DNA of 64,000 nt from Morinoia aosen (lineage: Eukaryota > Arthropoda > Malacostraca > Amphipoda > Talitridae). This document shows positions 1 to 11,696 of the stretch, piece by piece. The notes beneath the pieces were generated by a model that was not told the DNA's origin, did no database searches, and was given only the letters and a program-made list of their open reading frames with translations. Positions within the stretch are counted from its first letter, which is position 1. Every line of letters begins with the position of its first letter. The translations under genes were made by a program, and so were the position numbers. The stretch lies in NCBI GenBank assembly GCA_030386875.1, contig CM059577.1:23261038-23325037 (forward strand), read 5' to 3'.

Positions 1-2087
1 AGCTGCATCTCCTACACCAGCTGCTCTCATCCACCAGCTGCCTCTCCTCCACCAGCTGCCTCTCCTCCACCAGCTGCATCTCCTACACCAGCTGCCTCTC
101 ATCCACCAGCTGCCTCTCCTCAACCAGCTGCCTCTCCTCCACCAGCTGCCTCTCCTCCACCAGCTGCATCTCCTACACCAGCTGCCTCTCATCCACCAGC
201 TGCCTCTCCTCCACCAGCTGCATCTCCTACACCAGCTGCCTCTCATCCACCAGCTGCCTCTCCTCCACCAGCTGCCTCTCCTCCACCAGCTGCCTCTCCT
301 CCACCAGCTGCCTCTCCTCCACCAGCTGCATCTCCTACACCAGCTGCCTCTCCTCCACCAGCTGCCTCTCCTCCACCAGCTGCCTCTCCTCCACCAGCTG
401 CCTCTCCTCCACCAGCGGCCTCTCCTCCACCAGCTGCCTCTCCTCCACCAGCTGCCTCTCCTCCACCAGCTGCCTCTCCTCCACCAGCGGCCTCTCCTCC
501 ACCAGCTGCCTCTCCTCCACCAGCTGCCTCTCCTCCACCAGCGGCCTCTCCTCCACCAGCGGCCTCTCCTCCACCAGCTGCCTCTCCTCCACCAGCTGCC
601 TCTCCTTCACCAGCTGCCTCTCCTCCACCAGCTGCCTCTCCTCCACCAGCTGCCTCTCCTCCACCAGCTGCCTCTCCTCCACCAGCTGCCTCTCCTCCAC
701 CAGCTGCCTCTCCTCCACCAGCTGCCTCTCCTCCACCAGCTGCCTCTCCTCCACCAGCTGCCTCTCCTCCACCAGCTGCCTCTCCTCCACCAGCTGCCTC
801 TTCTCCACCAGCTGCCTCTCCTCCACCAGCTGCCTCTCCTCCACCAGCTGCCTCTCCTCCACCAGCTGCCTCTCCTCCACCAGCTGCCTCTCCTCCACCA
901 GCTGCCTCTCCTCCACCAGCTGCCTCTCCTCCACCAGCTGCATCTCCAACACCAGCTGCCTCTCCTCCACCAGCTGCCTCTCCTCCACCAGCTGCCTCTC
1001 CTCCACCAGCTGCCTCTCCTCCACCAGCTGCCTCTTCTCCACCAGCTGCCTCTCCTCCACCAGCTGCCTCTCCTCCACCAGCTGCCTCTCCTCCACCAGC
1101 TGCCTCTTCTCCACCAGCTGCCTCTCCTCCACCAGCTGCATCTCCAACACCAGCTGCCTCTCCTCCACCAGCTGCCTCTCCTCCACCAGCTGCCTCTCCT
1201 CCACCAGCTGCCTCTCCTCCACCAGCTGCCTCTCCTCCACCAGCTGCATCTCCAACACCAGCTGCCTCTCCTCCACCAGCTGCCTCTCCTCCACCAGCTG
1301 CCTCTCCTCCACCAGCTGCCTCTCCTCCACCAGCTGCCTCTCCTCCACCAGCTGCCTCTCCTCCACCAGCTGCATCTCCAACACCAGCTGCCTCTCCTCC
1401 ACCAGCTGCCTCTCCTCCACCAGCTGCCTCTCCTCCACCAGCTGCCTCTGCTCCACCAGCTGCCTCTCCTCCACCAGCTGCCTCTCCTCCACCAGCTGCC
1501 TCTCCTCCACCAGCTGCATCTCCAACACCAGCTGCCTCTCCTCCACCAGCTGCCTCTCCTCCACCAGCTGCCTCTCCTCCACCAGCTGCCTCTCCTCCAC
1601 CAGCTGCCTCTCCTCCACCAGCTGCCTCTCCTCCACCAGCTGCCTCTCCTCCACCAGCTGCCTCTCCTCCACCAGCTGCCTCTCCTCCACCAGCTGCCTC
1701 TCCTCCACCAGCTGCCTCTCCTCCACCAGCTGCCTCTCCTCCACCAGCGGCCTCTCCTCCACCAGCTGCCTCTCCTCCACCAGCTGCCTCTCCTCCACCA
1801 GCGGCCTCTCCTCCACCAGCTGCCTCTCCTCCACCAGCTGCCTCTCCTCCACCAGCTGCCTCTCCTCCACCAGCTGCCTCTCCTCCACCAGCGGCCTCTC
1901 CTCCACCAGCTGCCTCTCCTCCACCAGCTGCCTCTCCTCCACCAGCGGCCTCTCCTCCACCAGCTGCCTCTCCTCCACCAGCTGCCTCTCCTCCACCAGC
2001 TGCCTCTCCTCCACCAGCGGCCTCTCCTCCACCAGCTGCCTCTCCTCCACCAGCTGCCTCTCCTCCACCAGCTGCCTCTCCTCCACC
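1..2087. repeat. 18-bp minisatellite array A1 (about 116 copies, open at left edge)
   Basis: The unit is CTGCCTCTCCTCCACCAG, repeated head to tail from the first base of the window, so the array continues to the left. Variants carry CATCTCCTACAC, CATCTCCAACAC or a CGGCC change. Because 18 is a multiple of three, all six frames can stay open, giving long GGGEAA- or VEERQL-type translations on the minus strand that are artefacts. Each unit contains CAGCTG, an E-box core, and CCACCAG, which resembles a 3' splice site. Confidence 0.97.
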
Positions 2088-4518
2088 GTGCAATATACCA
2101 ATGCGCGTTCTTTCTTCATTTCCTTCCGCACATTCCACAGCGGAAACTTATCTCAAATCTTGAAGGTTAATTCAAGTTCACTTCGTTTAGTGTGACTCGT
2201 AATGTTAGTTTACCTGACAATTTCGGACCCGACATATTTTCATTTGAAGATTTACGATACTTCAACTCCAATTTTTTGTCAACTAAAGGTTCCCTCCGTC
2301 TATAAAGCTGCCTGAAATTCCTTACTCATTAAGAAGTTCCTCGTACAAACCTAAATCTTAGATATTTTAACCATATCTGGCTTACATTCTTTCCAATACC
2401 TAGTAAAATATGGTAATTTTAAATTAATTAATAAATTAATTTTACTTTATTCCGCTGCCATTTTTCCCTCATTCTCTCCCAAGTCATTAGTTCTCCAGTA
2501 ATTCATTCTTTTCTAGTTTTGGTTTCAATACCCACTCCCCAATCCTCCATTCTCTCACTTCTCCATCCCTCAATCCCCAATCCTCCACTCCTCATCCCCC
2601 ACTCTGCAATCTTCCACTCCTCATCCTCCGCTTTCCATCCCCCTCCTCATCCCCCACTCCCTATCACCCCACTCCCCGTCCCCCACTCCCCATCACCCCA
2701 CTCCCCATCCCCCCCTCCCCATCACCCCACTCCCCATCCCCCACTCCCAAAAAGAGGGCTAGTTAATCTCCCTCTCACGTGTTCCTCTCTGACAGCCCCG
2801 CTCTAATTGTTTGCTCTGCCACTCATCCGCCACTCAGTGCCCACTCAGCGTCACTGGGACGTCACTAGCCACTCATACTGTAACTTGCGCCACTCCAGCC
2901 GCCTCACACGTAATTGATGAGCACAAGCAGCACGCGATTGATGGGTAGAAATGGATGTAATTGATTTTTTTTCGAGATTGTTGCATTTATTGGAAGTCAT
3001 CAGGCGGTTCTTTTTAGCACCGTATCTGCTATACGAGGTTCTTCGCATGATTGACCAACCCACTGAGCTCTACCCACTCACCGCACAACTCACTGAAGGG
3101 CTAACCCACTAAACTTTCAACCCACTAAATGACCAACCCATTTGTCTGCCAAACGGTGACTGCGCTTAACGGTAAGCTCACGAAAAAACCCACCGACTGA
3201 ACGGTGGTCCCATAAAACGTTAAGCCTGGAAAAAAAACATTTTTCATAAGTATGAGGCGCATTTGCACAACCGAGGACTGCGGTGCACTGTGTCTCTGGA
3301 CCTGTTAGTCACACATACATCAGTTTGAAGCTAATTATTAATTGTCTTGGTGAACGTCCTATCAAAATCGGACAACATAACGAGGCCCTTAAAGATCTTT
3401 TCCGTAAAGTTACTATCAAGTGAAGTATTTGTCTATCAGTAATTCTTCGATAGCTCGTACGTTCAAAGCGCCTAGAAATAAAACGTTCTTCATGGCCTAA
3501 AACTCTAATATTTATCATATTTTCATCGCTTCACCAGTATAAACTTTTTTTATCTCTAAAAAATGCTGAAATGTTTTCATTACATGAGTGTTGCGAATTG
3601 AGTTCAAGCACATAGAATTGATATTAAATGTGATTAAAACGAACACACTCTCAATTATGTATTATTTCTGTAACTCTACTGCTTACTATGGAATAAATTT
3701 CATGCAACTTTTTTTGCAACTTCACGCCTTAGTGCAAAGTAAAATTTCATGCAATCATTTGAAACAATTTTTTGAAACATGAACGTTGCCAGAGACACAT
3801 TTCATTTACTCTTTCTTCCACTCATTCCAGTTCGATGAATCATCCTGACCTACAGATCTAGTTGTATTTTTCCATTTAACTCCTATTTCACTATAAAAAT
3901 CACCGTACAGACTTCAACAGGTGTTCCGAGCGAGGCATTTTATGAAGCTTTGGTTGTACCTCGATATTTGCGGCGACAGTGAACGCTGGCAAGCGTGTCC
4001 CGTGGACTTTTTATACTCGATTCTGAATTGCTAAGTGGCGAGTGAGGGAGGGATTTAGAGTTGGGGAAGGAGTGCAACAGTGAAAATGAATGTGATCTTT
4101 GAGGCAACGCAAACGGAAAAAGGGCTGAATTAAATCTTATATTTAAACTTTCTTTCATTAGACAATAAGGTCCGTGCATGCGAAAATATCGTGATATCTT
4201 CATCTGTATCTTTAATGCTTCGAAACATTTTAAATGGGATCACTTTGGGGGAACTTGAGCTAAAAAATTCGGGTTAAGTTTTCCCTCGGTAAATCAAAAC
4301 CGATTTTCTCATTTTTGAACACTCATGCTAAAACTCAACTGGCATTCTGCGCAGTGCTTGAAATGAAACAATAAGCGTACTAGTAAACTGATAAATTAAT
4401 TAATTTTTTTAAGTATCTGGAGTAAACAAACGGCAGAAAATCTATAGAAAGTTGTGTTACAGAAATGTAAATAAGACGTACGTGCAAAATGTTGTATTGT
4501 GGTGCTATGCTTCAGCAA
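2088..4518. other. Unique AT-rich spacer with a C-rich low-complexity patch
   Basis: No gene is recognised. Positions 2525-2755 are a degenerate CCCCACTCCCCATC-type pyrimidine tract. Positions 3055-3150 hold a few degenerate ACCCACTAA-type repeats. The remaining short open frames have no recognisable domain and no supporting splice structure. Confidence 0.6.
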
Positions 4519-5180
4519 ACCGAACATGCACGCCATCAATATTGAATATGCACGACACCAACATTCAACATGCACACCACAGCACCGAACATGCACACCA
4601 CAACACCGAACATGCACACCACAGCACCGAACATGCACACCACAACACCGAACATGCACACCACATCACCGAACATGCACACCACAACACCGAACATGCA
4701 CACCACAACACCGAACATGCACACCACAACACCGAACATGCACACCACATCACCGAACATGCATACCACATCACCGAACATGCACACCACAGCACCGAAC
4801 ATGCACACCACAACACCGAACATGCACACCACATCACCGAACATGCACACCACAACACCGAACATGCACACCACATCACCGAACATGCATACCACATCAC
4901 CGAACATGCACACCACAGCACCGAACATGCACACCACAACACCGAACATGCACACCACAACACCGAACATGCACACCACAACACCGAACATGCAAACCAC
5001 ATCACCGAACATGCATACCACATCACCGAACATGCACACCACAACACTGAACATGCACTCAACAACACCGAATATGCACACCTCAACACCGAACATGCAC
5101 ACCACAACACCGAGCATGCACACCCCATCACCGAACATGCACACCACAACACAAAACATGCACACCACAACACCGAACAT
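4519..5180. repeat. 21-bp minisatellite array A2
   Basis: The unit reads ACCGAACATGCACACCACAA plus C, about 31 copies, with A/G/T variants in the CACCACA(A/G/T)CACCG portion. The first copies at 4519-4565 are diverged, as is common at array edges. It passes directly into the next array without unique sequence. Confidence 0.95.
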
Positions 5181-6044
5181 GAGCGCTGCAGGAGGAACAT
5201 GAGGGCTGCAGGAGGAACATGAGCGCTGCAGAAGGAACATGAGCGCTGCAAGAGGAGCATGAGCACTGCAGGAGGAACATGAGCGCTGCAGGAGGAACAT
5301 GAGGGCTGCAGGTGGAACATGAGCACTGCAGGAGGAACATGAGGGCTGCAGGAGGAACATGAGCACTGCAGGAGGAACATGAGCACTGCAGGAGAAACAT
5401 GAGCACTGCAGGAGGAACATGAGCGCTGCAGGAGGAACATGAGCGCTGCAGGAGGAACATGAGCACTGCAGGAGAAACATGAGGGCTGCAGGAGGAACAG
5501 GAGGGCTGCAGGAAGAACATGAGCGCTGCAGGAGGAGCATGAGGGCTGCAGGAGGAGCATGAGGGCTGCAGGAGGAACATGAGGGCTGCAGGAGGAACAT
5601 GAGCACTGCAGGAAGAACATGAGGGCTGCAGGAGGAACATGAGCACTGCAGGAGGAAAATGAGCGCTGCAGGAGGAACATGAGGGCCGCAGGAGGAACAT
5701 GAGCACTGCAGGAGGAACATGAGCTCTGCAGGAGGAACATGAGGGCCGCAGGAGGAACATGAGCACTGCAGGAGGAACATGAGCACTACAGGAGAAACAT
5801 GAGGGCTGCAGGAGGAACATGAGCACTACAGGAGGAACATGAGCACTGCAGGAGGAACATGAGGGCCGCAGGAGGAACATGAGCACTGCAAGAGGAACAT
5901 GAGCACTACAGGAGGAACATGAGGGCTGCAGGAGGAACATGAGCACTACAGGAGGAACATGTGGGCTGCAGGAGAAACATGAGGGTCGCAGGAGGAACAT
6001 GAGCACTGCAGTAGGAACATGAGGGCTGCAGGAGGAACATGAGG
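5181..6044. repeat. 20-bp minisatellite array A3
   Basis: The unit is GAACATGAGCACTGCAGGAG, with CACT/CGCT/GGCT variants, about 43 copies. It abuts array A2, and both share the string GAACATG, so A3 may have nucleated from the end of A2. On the minus strand every unit reads CTCCTGCAG, similar to a 3' splice site. Confidence 0.95.
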
Positions 6045-6058
6045 CACAAAAGACTCAC

Positions 6059-6113
6059 CAGCTACCTGCGGTAGTTAGTGCGCTCTCTGCGTCGGTGCAA
6101 TAAATCGCGGCGT
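6059..6113 (-). CDS. Doubtful minus-strand exon between two arrays
   Basis: In the only non-repetitive island between arrays A3 and A4, the minus strand shows a C-rich tract ending CGCGCAG at 6120-6114, then 55 nt, then a near-perfect donor CTG|GTGAGT (GT at 6058-6057). One frame is open across it and reads AAIYCTDAESALTTAGS, entering in phase 1 and leaving in phase 2. This would belong to another gene on the opposite strand from the main gene. The plus strand of the same island also has an open stretch (EEHEAQKTHQLPAV), so the assignment is weak. No partner exon was found in the window. Confidence 0.22.
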
Positions 6114-6115
6114 CT

Positions 6116-7692
6116 GCGCGGTGTGGGGAGGCAGTGTGGGGGAGTGTGGGGGGGAGTGTGGGGAGGCAGTGTGGGGGAGTGTGGGGGGGAGTGTGGGGGG
6201 GGAGTGTGGGGGAGTGTGGGGGGGAGNNNNNNNNNNNNNNNNNNNNNNNNNNNNNNNNNNNNNNNNNNNNNNNNNNNNNNNNNNNNNNNNNNNNNNNNNN
6301 NNNNNNNNNNNNNNNNNNNNNNNNNNNNNNNNNNNNNNNNNNNNNNNNNNNNNNNNNNNNNNNNNNNNNNNNNNNNNNNNNNNNNNNNNNNNNNNNNNNN
6401 NNNNNNNNNNNNNNNNNNNNNNNNNNNNNNNNNNNNNNNNNNNNNNNNNNNNNNNNNNNNNNNNNNNNNNNNNNNNNNNNNNNNNNNNNNNNNNNNNNNN
6501 NNNNNNNNNNNNNNNNNNNNNNNNNNNNNNNNNNNNNNNNNNNNNNNNNNNNNNNNNNNNNNNNNNNNNNNNNNNNNNNNNNNNNNNNNNNNNNNNNNNN
6601 NNNNNNNNNNNNNNNNNNNNNNNNNNNNNNNNNNNNNNNNNNNNNNNNNNNNNNNNNNNNNNNNNNNNNNNNNNNNNNNNNNNNNNNNNNNNNNNNNNNN
6701 NNNNNNNNNNNNNNNNNNNNNNNNNNGGGCATGTTGAGGTGGGTCGAGTGGGGGCAAGTTGAGGTGGGTCGTGTGGAGGGCATGTTTAGGTGGGTCGTGT
6801 GGAGGGCATGCTGAGGTGGGTCGTGTGGGGGGCATGTTGAGGTGGGCCATGTGGGGGCATGTTGAGGTGGGTCGTGTGGGAGTATGTTGAGGTGGGTCGT
6901 GTGGGGGCATGTTGCGGTGGGTTGTGTGGGGACATGTTGAGGTTGGGTCGTGTGGGGGGCGTGTTGAGGTGGGTCGTGTGGGTGTATGTTGCGGTGGGTT
7001 GTGTGGGGGCAAGTTAAGGTGGGTCGTGTGGGGGGCATGTTGCGGTGGGGTCGTGTGGGAGGCATGTTGCGGTGGGGGCGTGTGGGGGCATGTTGCGGTG
7101 GGTCGTGTGGGGGGCATGTTGCGGTGGGTCGTGTGGGGGCATGTTGAGGTGGGTCGTGTGGGGGGCATGTTGAGGTGGGTTGTGTGGGGGCATGTTGAGG
7201 TGGGTCGAGTGGGGGGGAAGTTGAGGTGGCTCGTGTGGAGGGCATGTTTAGGTGGGTCGTGTGGGGGGGCATGTTGAGGTGGGTCGTGTGGGGGGCATGT
7301 TGAGGTGGGCCATTGTGGGGGCATGTTGAGGTGGGTCGTGTGGGGGCATGTTGAGGTGGGTCGTGTGGGAGTATGTTGAGGTGGGTCGTGTGGGGGCATG
7401 TTGAGGTGGGTCGTGTGGGAGTATGTTGAGGTGGGTCGTGTGGGAGTATGTTGAGGTGGGTCGTGTGGGGGGCATGTTGAGGTGGGTCGTGTGGGGGGCA
7501 TGTTGAGGTGGGCCATGTGGGGGCATGTTGAGGTGGGTCGTGTGGGAGTATGTTGAGGTGGGTCGTGTGGGGGCATGTTGAGGTGGGTCGTGTGGGGGCA
7601 TGTTGAGGTGGGTCGTGTGGGGGCGTGTTGAGGTGGGCCATGTGGGGGCATGTTGAGGTGGGTCGTGTGGGGGCATGTTGCGGTGGGTTGTG
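6116..7692. repeat. G-rich 25-26-bp minisatellite array A4, interrupted by an assembly gap
   Basis: The left part (6116-6226) is GTGTGGGGGAGT-like. The right part (6727-7692) has the unit CATGTTGAGGTGGGTCGTGT followed by GGGGG, about 37 copies. Runs of five to eight G occur in nearly every unit on the plus strand, so G-quadruplex formation is plausible. Confidence 0.93.
6227..6726. other. Assembly gap (500 N)
   Basis: Exactly 500 N, a typical placeholder size, so the real length is unknown. It lies inside a G-rich tandem array, and the repeat types on its two sides differ. Confidence 0.99.
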
Positions 7693-8056
7693 TTCGCTGT
7701 CCATGTTGGCATCATGTTTAGTCATATTGTTATAATTTTTCTGTGTGTTTTCTCTTCATTGCGAGTCACTCGATAACTTTTGGTTCTTTAATAATTTAGC
7801 AAAATTAACAGTGCCGAAGATGGGCCACATTCACAATTTATTTTATCACCCAAAGTTTACTCACCTGAGTCTGCTATATGATAAGCAAAATGATATTGAT
7901 TGCGTGTGACGTGTGATTCGCTGACTCATGAAAATACGACGCACGTAAAAACGAGATTGAATGACGTAAAATGATAATGATAACAAATTGAAGTTGAAGT
8001 TTTTGTAACGTTTGTCAGTTTCAGTTTTGAGCTGATATAATTCGCGCGTGTTACAG
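7693..8056. other. Unique AT-rich sequence upstream of exon E1
   Basis: No coding signal is seen. The last 30 bases contain a CTGAT branch-point-like element and end in GTGTTACAG, the proposed acceptor of exon E1, so this is probably intron. Confidence 0.5.
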
Positions 8057-8108
8057 AGATGACGCGCTGCAGCAAGTGTGGGCAGACAACATGTGCACCG
8101 ACTGTACG
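8057..8108 (+). CDS. Exon E1: juxtamembrane Cys-containing segment
   Basis: The exon follows GTGTTACAG and ends at ACG|GTGAGT, a consensus donor with GT at 8109. Read from GAT at 8058 it gives DDALQQVWADNMCTDCT and leaves in phase 0, matching exon E2, which begins in phase 0 with FCEEN. The joined CTDC-FC stretch just outside the membrane could form disulfides. The acceptor is not pyrimidine-rich, but a CTGAT branch-like site lies upstream. It is short (52 nt), so support rests on the donor, the phase match and the sensible continuation into E2. The preceding exon is not in the window. Confidence 0.55.
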
Positions 8109-8236
8109 GTGAGTAGCTTCATTCTTAGTGGTCTACACTCACGCCGTGATTGTACCATGAGTTACCAGTATTTCCCTAGCGTGTGGTACTCAGCTGTGCC
8201 TTGAGTGCTCTGAAGTGACCTGAAATGTGAGAGTGA
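8109..8236 (+). other. Start of intron 1
   Basis: Unique sequence of 128 nt between the E1 donor and the first repeat of array A5. Intron 1 runs to 26977 and is almost entirely arrays A5 to A11. Confidence 0.5.
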
Positions 8237-11200
8237 GGGAACTCTGTCCCCCCACTCTGTCAGCCCTACTCACTCTGTCCCCTTACTCCACCCTCTCACT
8301 CTGTCCCCCCACTCTATCAGCCCTACTCACTCTGTCCCCTAACTCTACCCTCTCACTCTGTCCCCCCACTCTGTCAGCCCTACTCACTCTGTCCCCTTAC
8401 TCCACCCTCTCACTCTGCCCCCCCACTCTATCAGCCCTACTCACTCTGTCCCCTTACTCTACCCTCTCACTCTGTCCCCCCACTCTGTCAGCCCTACTCA
8501 CTCTGTCCCCTTACTCTACCCTCTCACTCTGTCCCCCCACTCTGTCAGCCCTACTCACTCTGTCCCCTTACTCTACCCTCTCACTCTGTCCCCTCACTCT
8601 GTCCCCACACTCTGTCCCCACACTCTGTCAGCCCTACTCACCCTGTCCCCTTACTCTACCCTCTCACTCTGTCCCCTCACTCTGTCCCCACACTCTGTCA
8701 GCCCTACTCACTCTGTCCCCTTACTCCACCCTCTCACTATGTCCTCCCACTCTATCAGCCCTACTCACTCTGTCCCCTTACTCTACCCTCTCACTCTGTC
8801 CCCCCACTCTGTCAGCCCTACTCACTCTGTCCCCTTACTCTACCCTCTCACTCTGTCCCCCCACTCTGTCAGCCCTACTCACTCTGTCCCCTTACTCTAC
8901 CCTCTCACTCTGTCCCCTCACTCTGTCCCCACACTCTGTCAGCCCTACTCACCCTGTCCCCTTACTCTACCCTCTCACTCTGTCCCCTCACTCTGTCCCC
9001 TCACGCTGTCCCCACACTCTGTCAGCCCTACTCACCCTGACCCCTTACTCTACCCTCTCACTCTGTCCCCTCACTCTGTCCCCACACTCTGTCAGCCCTA
9101 CTCACCCTGTCCCCTTACTCTACCCTCTCACTCTGTCCCCACACTCTGTCAGCCCTACTCACCCTGTCCCCTTACTCTACCCTCTCACTCTGTCCCCTCA
9201 CTCTGTCCCCACACTCTGTCAGCCCTACTCACCCTGTCCCCTTACTCTACCCTCTCACTCTGTCCCCACACTCTGTCCCCCCACTCTGTCAGCCCTACTC
9301 ACCCTGTCCCCTTACTCTACCCTCTCACTCTGTCCCCTCACTCTGTCCCCCCACTCTGTCAGCCCTACTCACCCTGTCCCCTTACTCTACCCTCTCACTC
9401 TGTCCCCTCACTCTGTCCCCCCACTCTGTCAGCCCTACTCACCCTGTCCCCTTACTCTACCCTCTCACTCTGTCCCCTCACTCTGTCCCCACACTCTGTC
9501 AGCCCTACTCACCCTGTCCCCTTACTCTACCCTCTCCCTCTGTCCCCACACTCTGTCAGCCCTACTCACCCTGTCCCCTTACTCTACCCTCTCACTCTGT
9601 CCCCACACTCTGTCAGCCCTACTCACCCTGTCCCCTTACTCTACCCTCTCACTCTGTCCCCTCACTCTGTCCCCCCACTTTGTCAGCCCTACTCACCCTG
9701 TCCCCTTACTCTACCCTCTCACTCTGTCCCCACACTCTGTCAGCCCTACTCACCCTGTCCCCTTACTCTACCCTCTCACTCTGTCCCCACACTCTGTCAG
9801 CCCTACTCACCCTGTCCCCTTACTCTACCCTCTCACTCTGTCCCCTCACTCTGTCCCCCCACTCTGTCAGCCCTACTCGCCCTGTCCCCTTACTCTACCC
9901 TCTCACTCTGTCCCCTCACTCTGTCCCCCCACTCTGTCAGCCCTACTCACCCTGTCCCCTTACTCTACCCTCTCACTCTGTCCCCTCACTCTGTCCCCAC
10001 ACTCTGTCAGCCCTACTCACCCTGTCCCCTTACTCTACCCTCTCACTCTGTCCCCTCACTCTGTCCCCACACTCTGTCAGCCCTACTCACCCTGTCCCCT
10101 TACTCTACCCTCTCACTCTGTCCCCACACTCTGTCAGCCCTACTCACCCTGTCCCCTTACTCTACCCTCTCACTCTGTCCCCTCACTCTGTCCCCACACT
10201 CTGTCAGCCCTACTCACCCTGTCCCCTTACTCTACCCTCTCACTCTGTCCCCACACTCTGTCCCCCCACTCTGTCAGCCCTACTCACCCTGTCCCCTTAC
10301 TCTACCCTCTCACTCTGTCCCCTCACTCTGTCCCCCCACTCTGTCAGCCCTACTCACCCTGTCCCCTTACTCTACCCTCTCACTCTGTCCCCTCACTCTG
10401 TCCCCCCACTCTGTCAGCCCTACTCACCCTGTCCCCTTACTCTACCCTCTCACTCTGTCCCCTCACTCTGTCCCCACACTCTGCCAGCCCTACTCACCCT
10501 GTCCCCTTACTCTACCCTCTCCCTCTGTCCCCACACTCTGTCAGCCCTACTCACCCTGTCCCCTTACTCTACCCTCTCACTCTGTCCCCACACTCTGTCA
10601 GCCCTACTCACCCTGTCCCCTTACTCTACCCTCTCACTCTGTCCCCTCACTCTGTCCCCCCACTTTGTCAGCCCTACTCACCCTGTCCCCTTACTCTACC
10701 CTCTCACTCTGTCCCCACACTCTGTCAGCCCTACTCACCCTGTCCCCTTACTCTACCCTCTCACTCTGTCCCCACACTCTGTCAGCCCTACTCACCCTGT
10801 CCCCTTACTCTACCCTCTCACTCTGTCCCCTCACTCTGTCCCCCCACTCTGTCAGCCCTACTCGCCCTGTCCCCTTACTCTACCCTCTCACTCTGTCCCC
10901 TCACTCTGTCCCCCCACTCTGTCAGCCCTACTCACCCTGTCCCCTTACTCTACCCTCTCACTCTGTCCCCTCACTCTGTCCCCACACTCTGTCAGCCCTA
11001 CTCACCCTGTCCCCTTACTCTACCCTCTCACTCTGTCCCCTCACTCTGTCCCCCCACTCTGTCAGCCCTACTCACCCTGTCCCCTTACTCTACCCTCTCA
11101 CTCTGTCCCCTCACTCTGTCCCCACACTCTGTCAGCCCTACTCACCCTGTCCCCTTACTCTACCCTCTCACTCTGTCCCCTCACTCTGTCCCCCCACTCT

Positions 11201-11455
11201 GTCAGCCCTACTCACCCTGTCCCCTTACTCTACCCTCTCACTCTGTCCCCTCACTCTGTCCCCACACTCTGTCAGCCCTACTCACCCTGTCCCCTTACTC
11301 TACCCTCTCACTCTGTCCCCACACTCTGTCAGCCCTACTCACCCTGTCCCCTTACTCTACCCTCTCACTCTGTCCCCACACTCTGTCAGCCCTACTCACC
11401 CTGTCCCCTTACTCTACCCTCTCGCTCTGTCCCCCCACTCTGTCAGCCCTACTTT
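8237..11455. repeat. CT-rich array A5 with a 985-bp higher-order repeat
   Basis: The array is built from ACTCTGTCCCC- and AGCCCTACTCACCCTGTCCC-like modules in variable order. Rare markers recur at a fixed distance: CTCTCCCTC near 9531 and 10516, CACTTTGTCAG near 9677 and 10662, and CTCGCC at 9876 and 10861, all 985 bp apart. All three plus frames stay open for hundreds of codons, which is a by-product of the sequence and not evidence of a protein. Confidence 0.95.
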
Positions 11456-11696
11456 TCACCTCCACAGTAAACACTGTAAAGCAACTGCTCCATAGGTGCA
11501 GTGTTACCTTCTAACTGGTATGTGTACGGTGGCTGTCGCAAGCATACAGTCAGTACAACCCAAAATATTGAGAAAATCATTGTATTTTTTGAGCGAACAA
11601 CATTGAAAACTTTTTTCAGAGAAAATTTTTTCCTTGATTTTCAATCTCAACTTTTTTTTCATGAAGCAACGAAAAGTTCGAACTTCCACGTCAGTG
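11456..11696. other. Unique spacer between arrays A5 and A6
   Basis: AT-rich sequence with no gene, RNA or mobile-element signal. Confidence 0.6.

Noticed and set aside
243-2138. Long minus-strand frames of about 600 codons (GGGEAA and VEERQL repeats)
   Set aside because: Pure read-through of the 18-bp array; several frames are open simultaneously and no splice or start context supports a gene.
8227-11514. Plus-strand frames of up to 1095 codons rich in Ser, Pro and Leu
   Set aside because: CT-rich array with few stop-forming triplets; all three frames are open, composition only.
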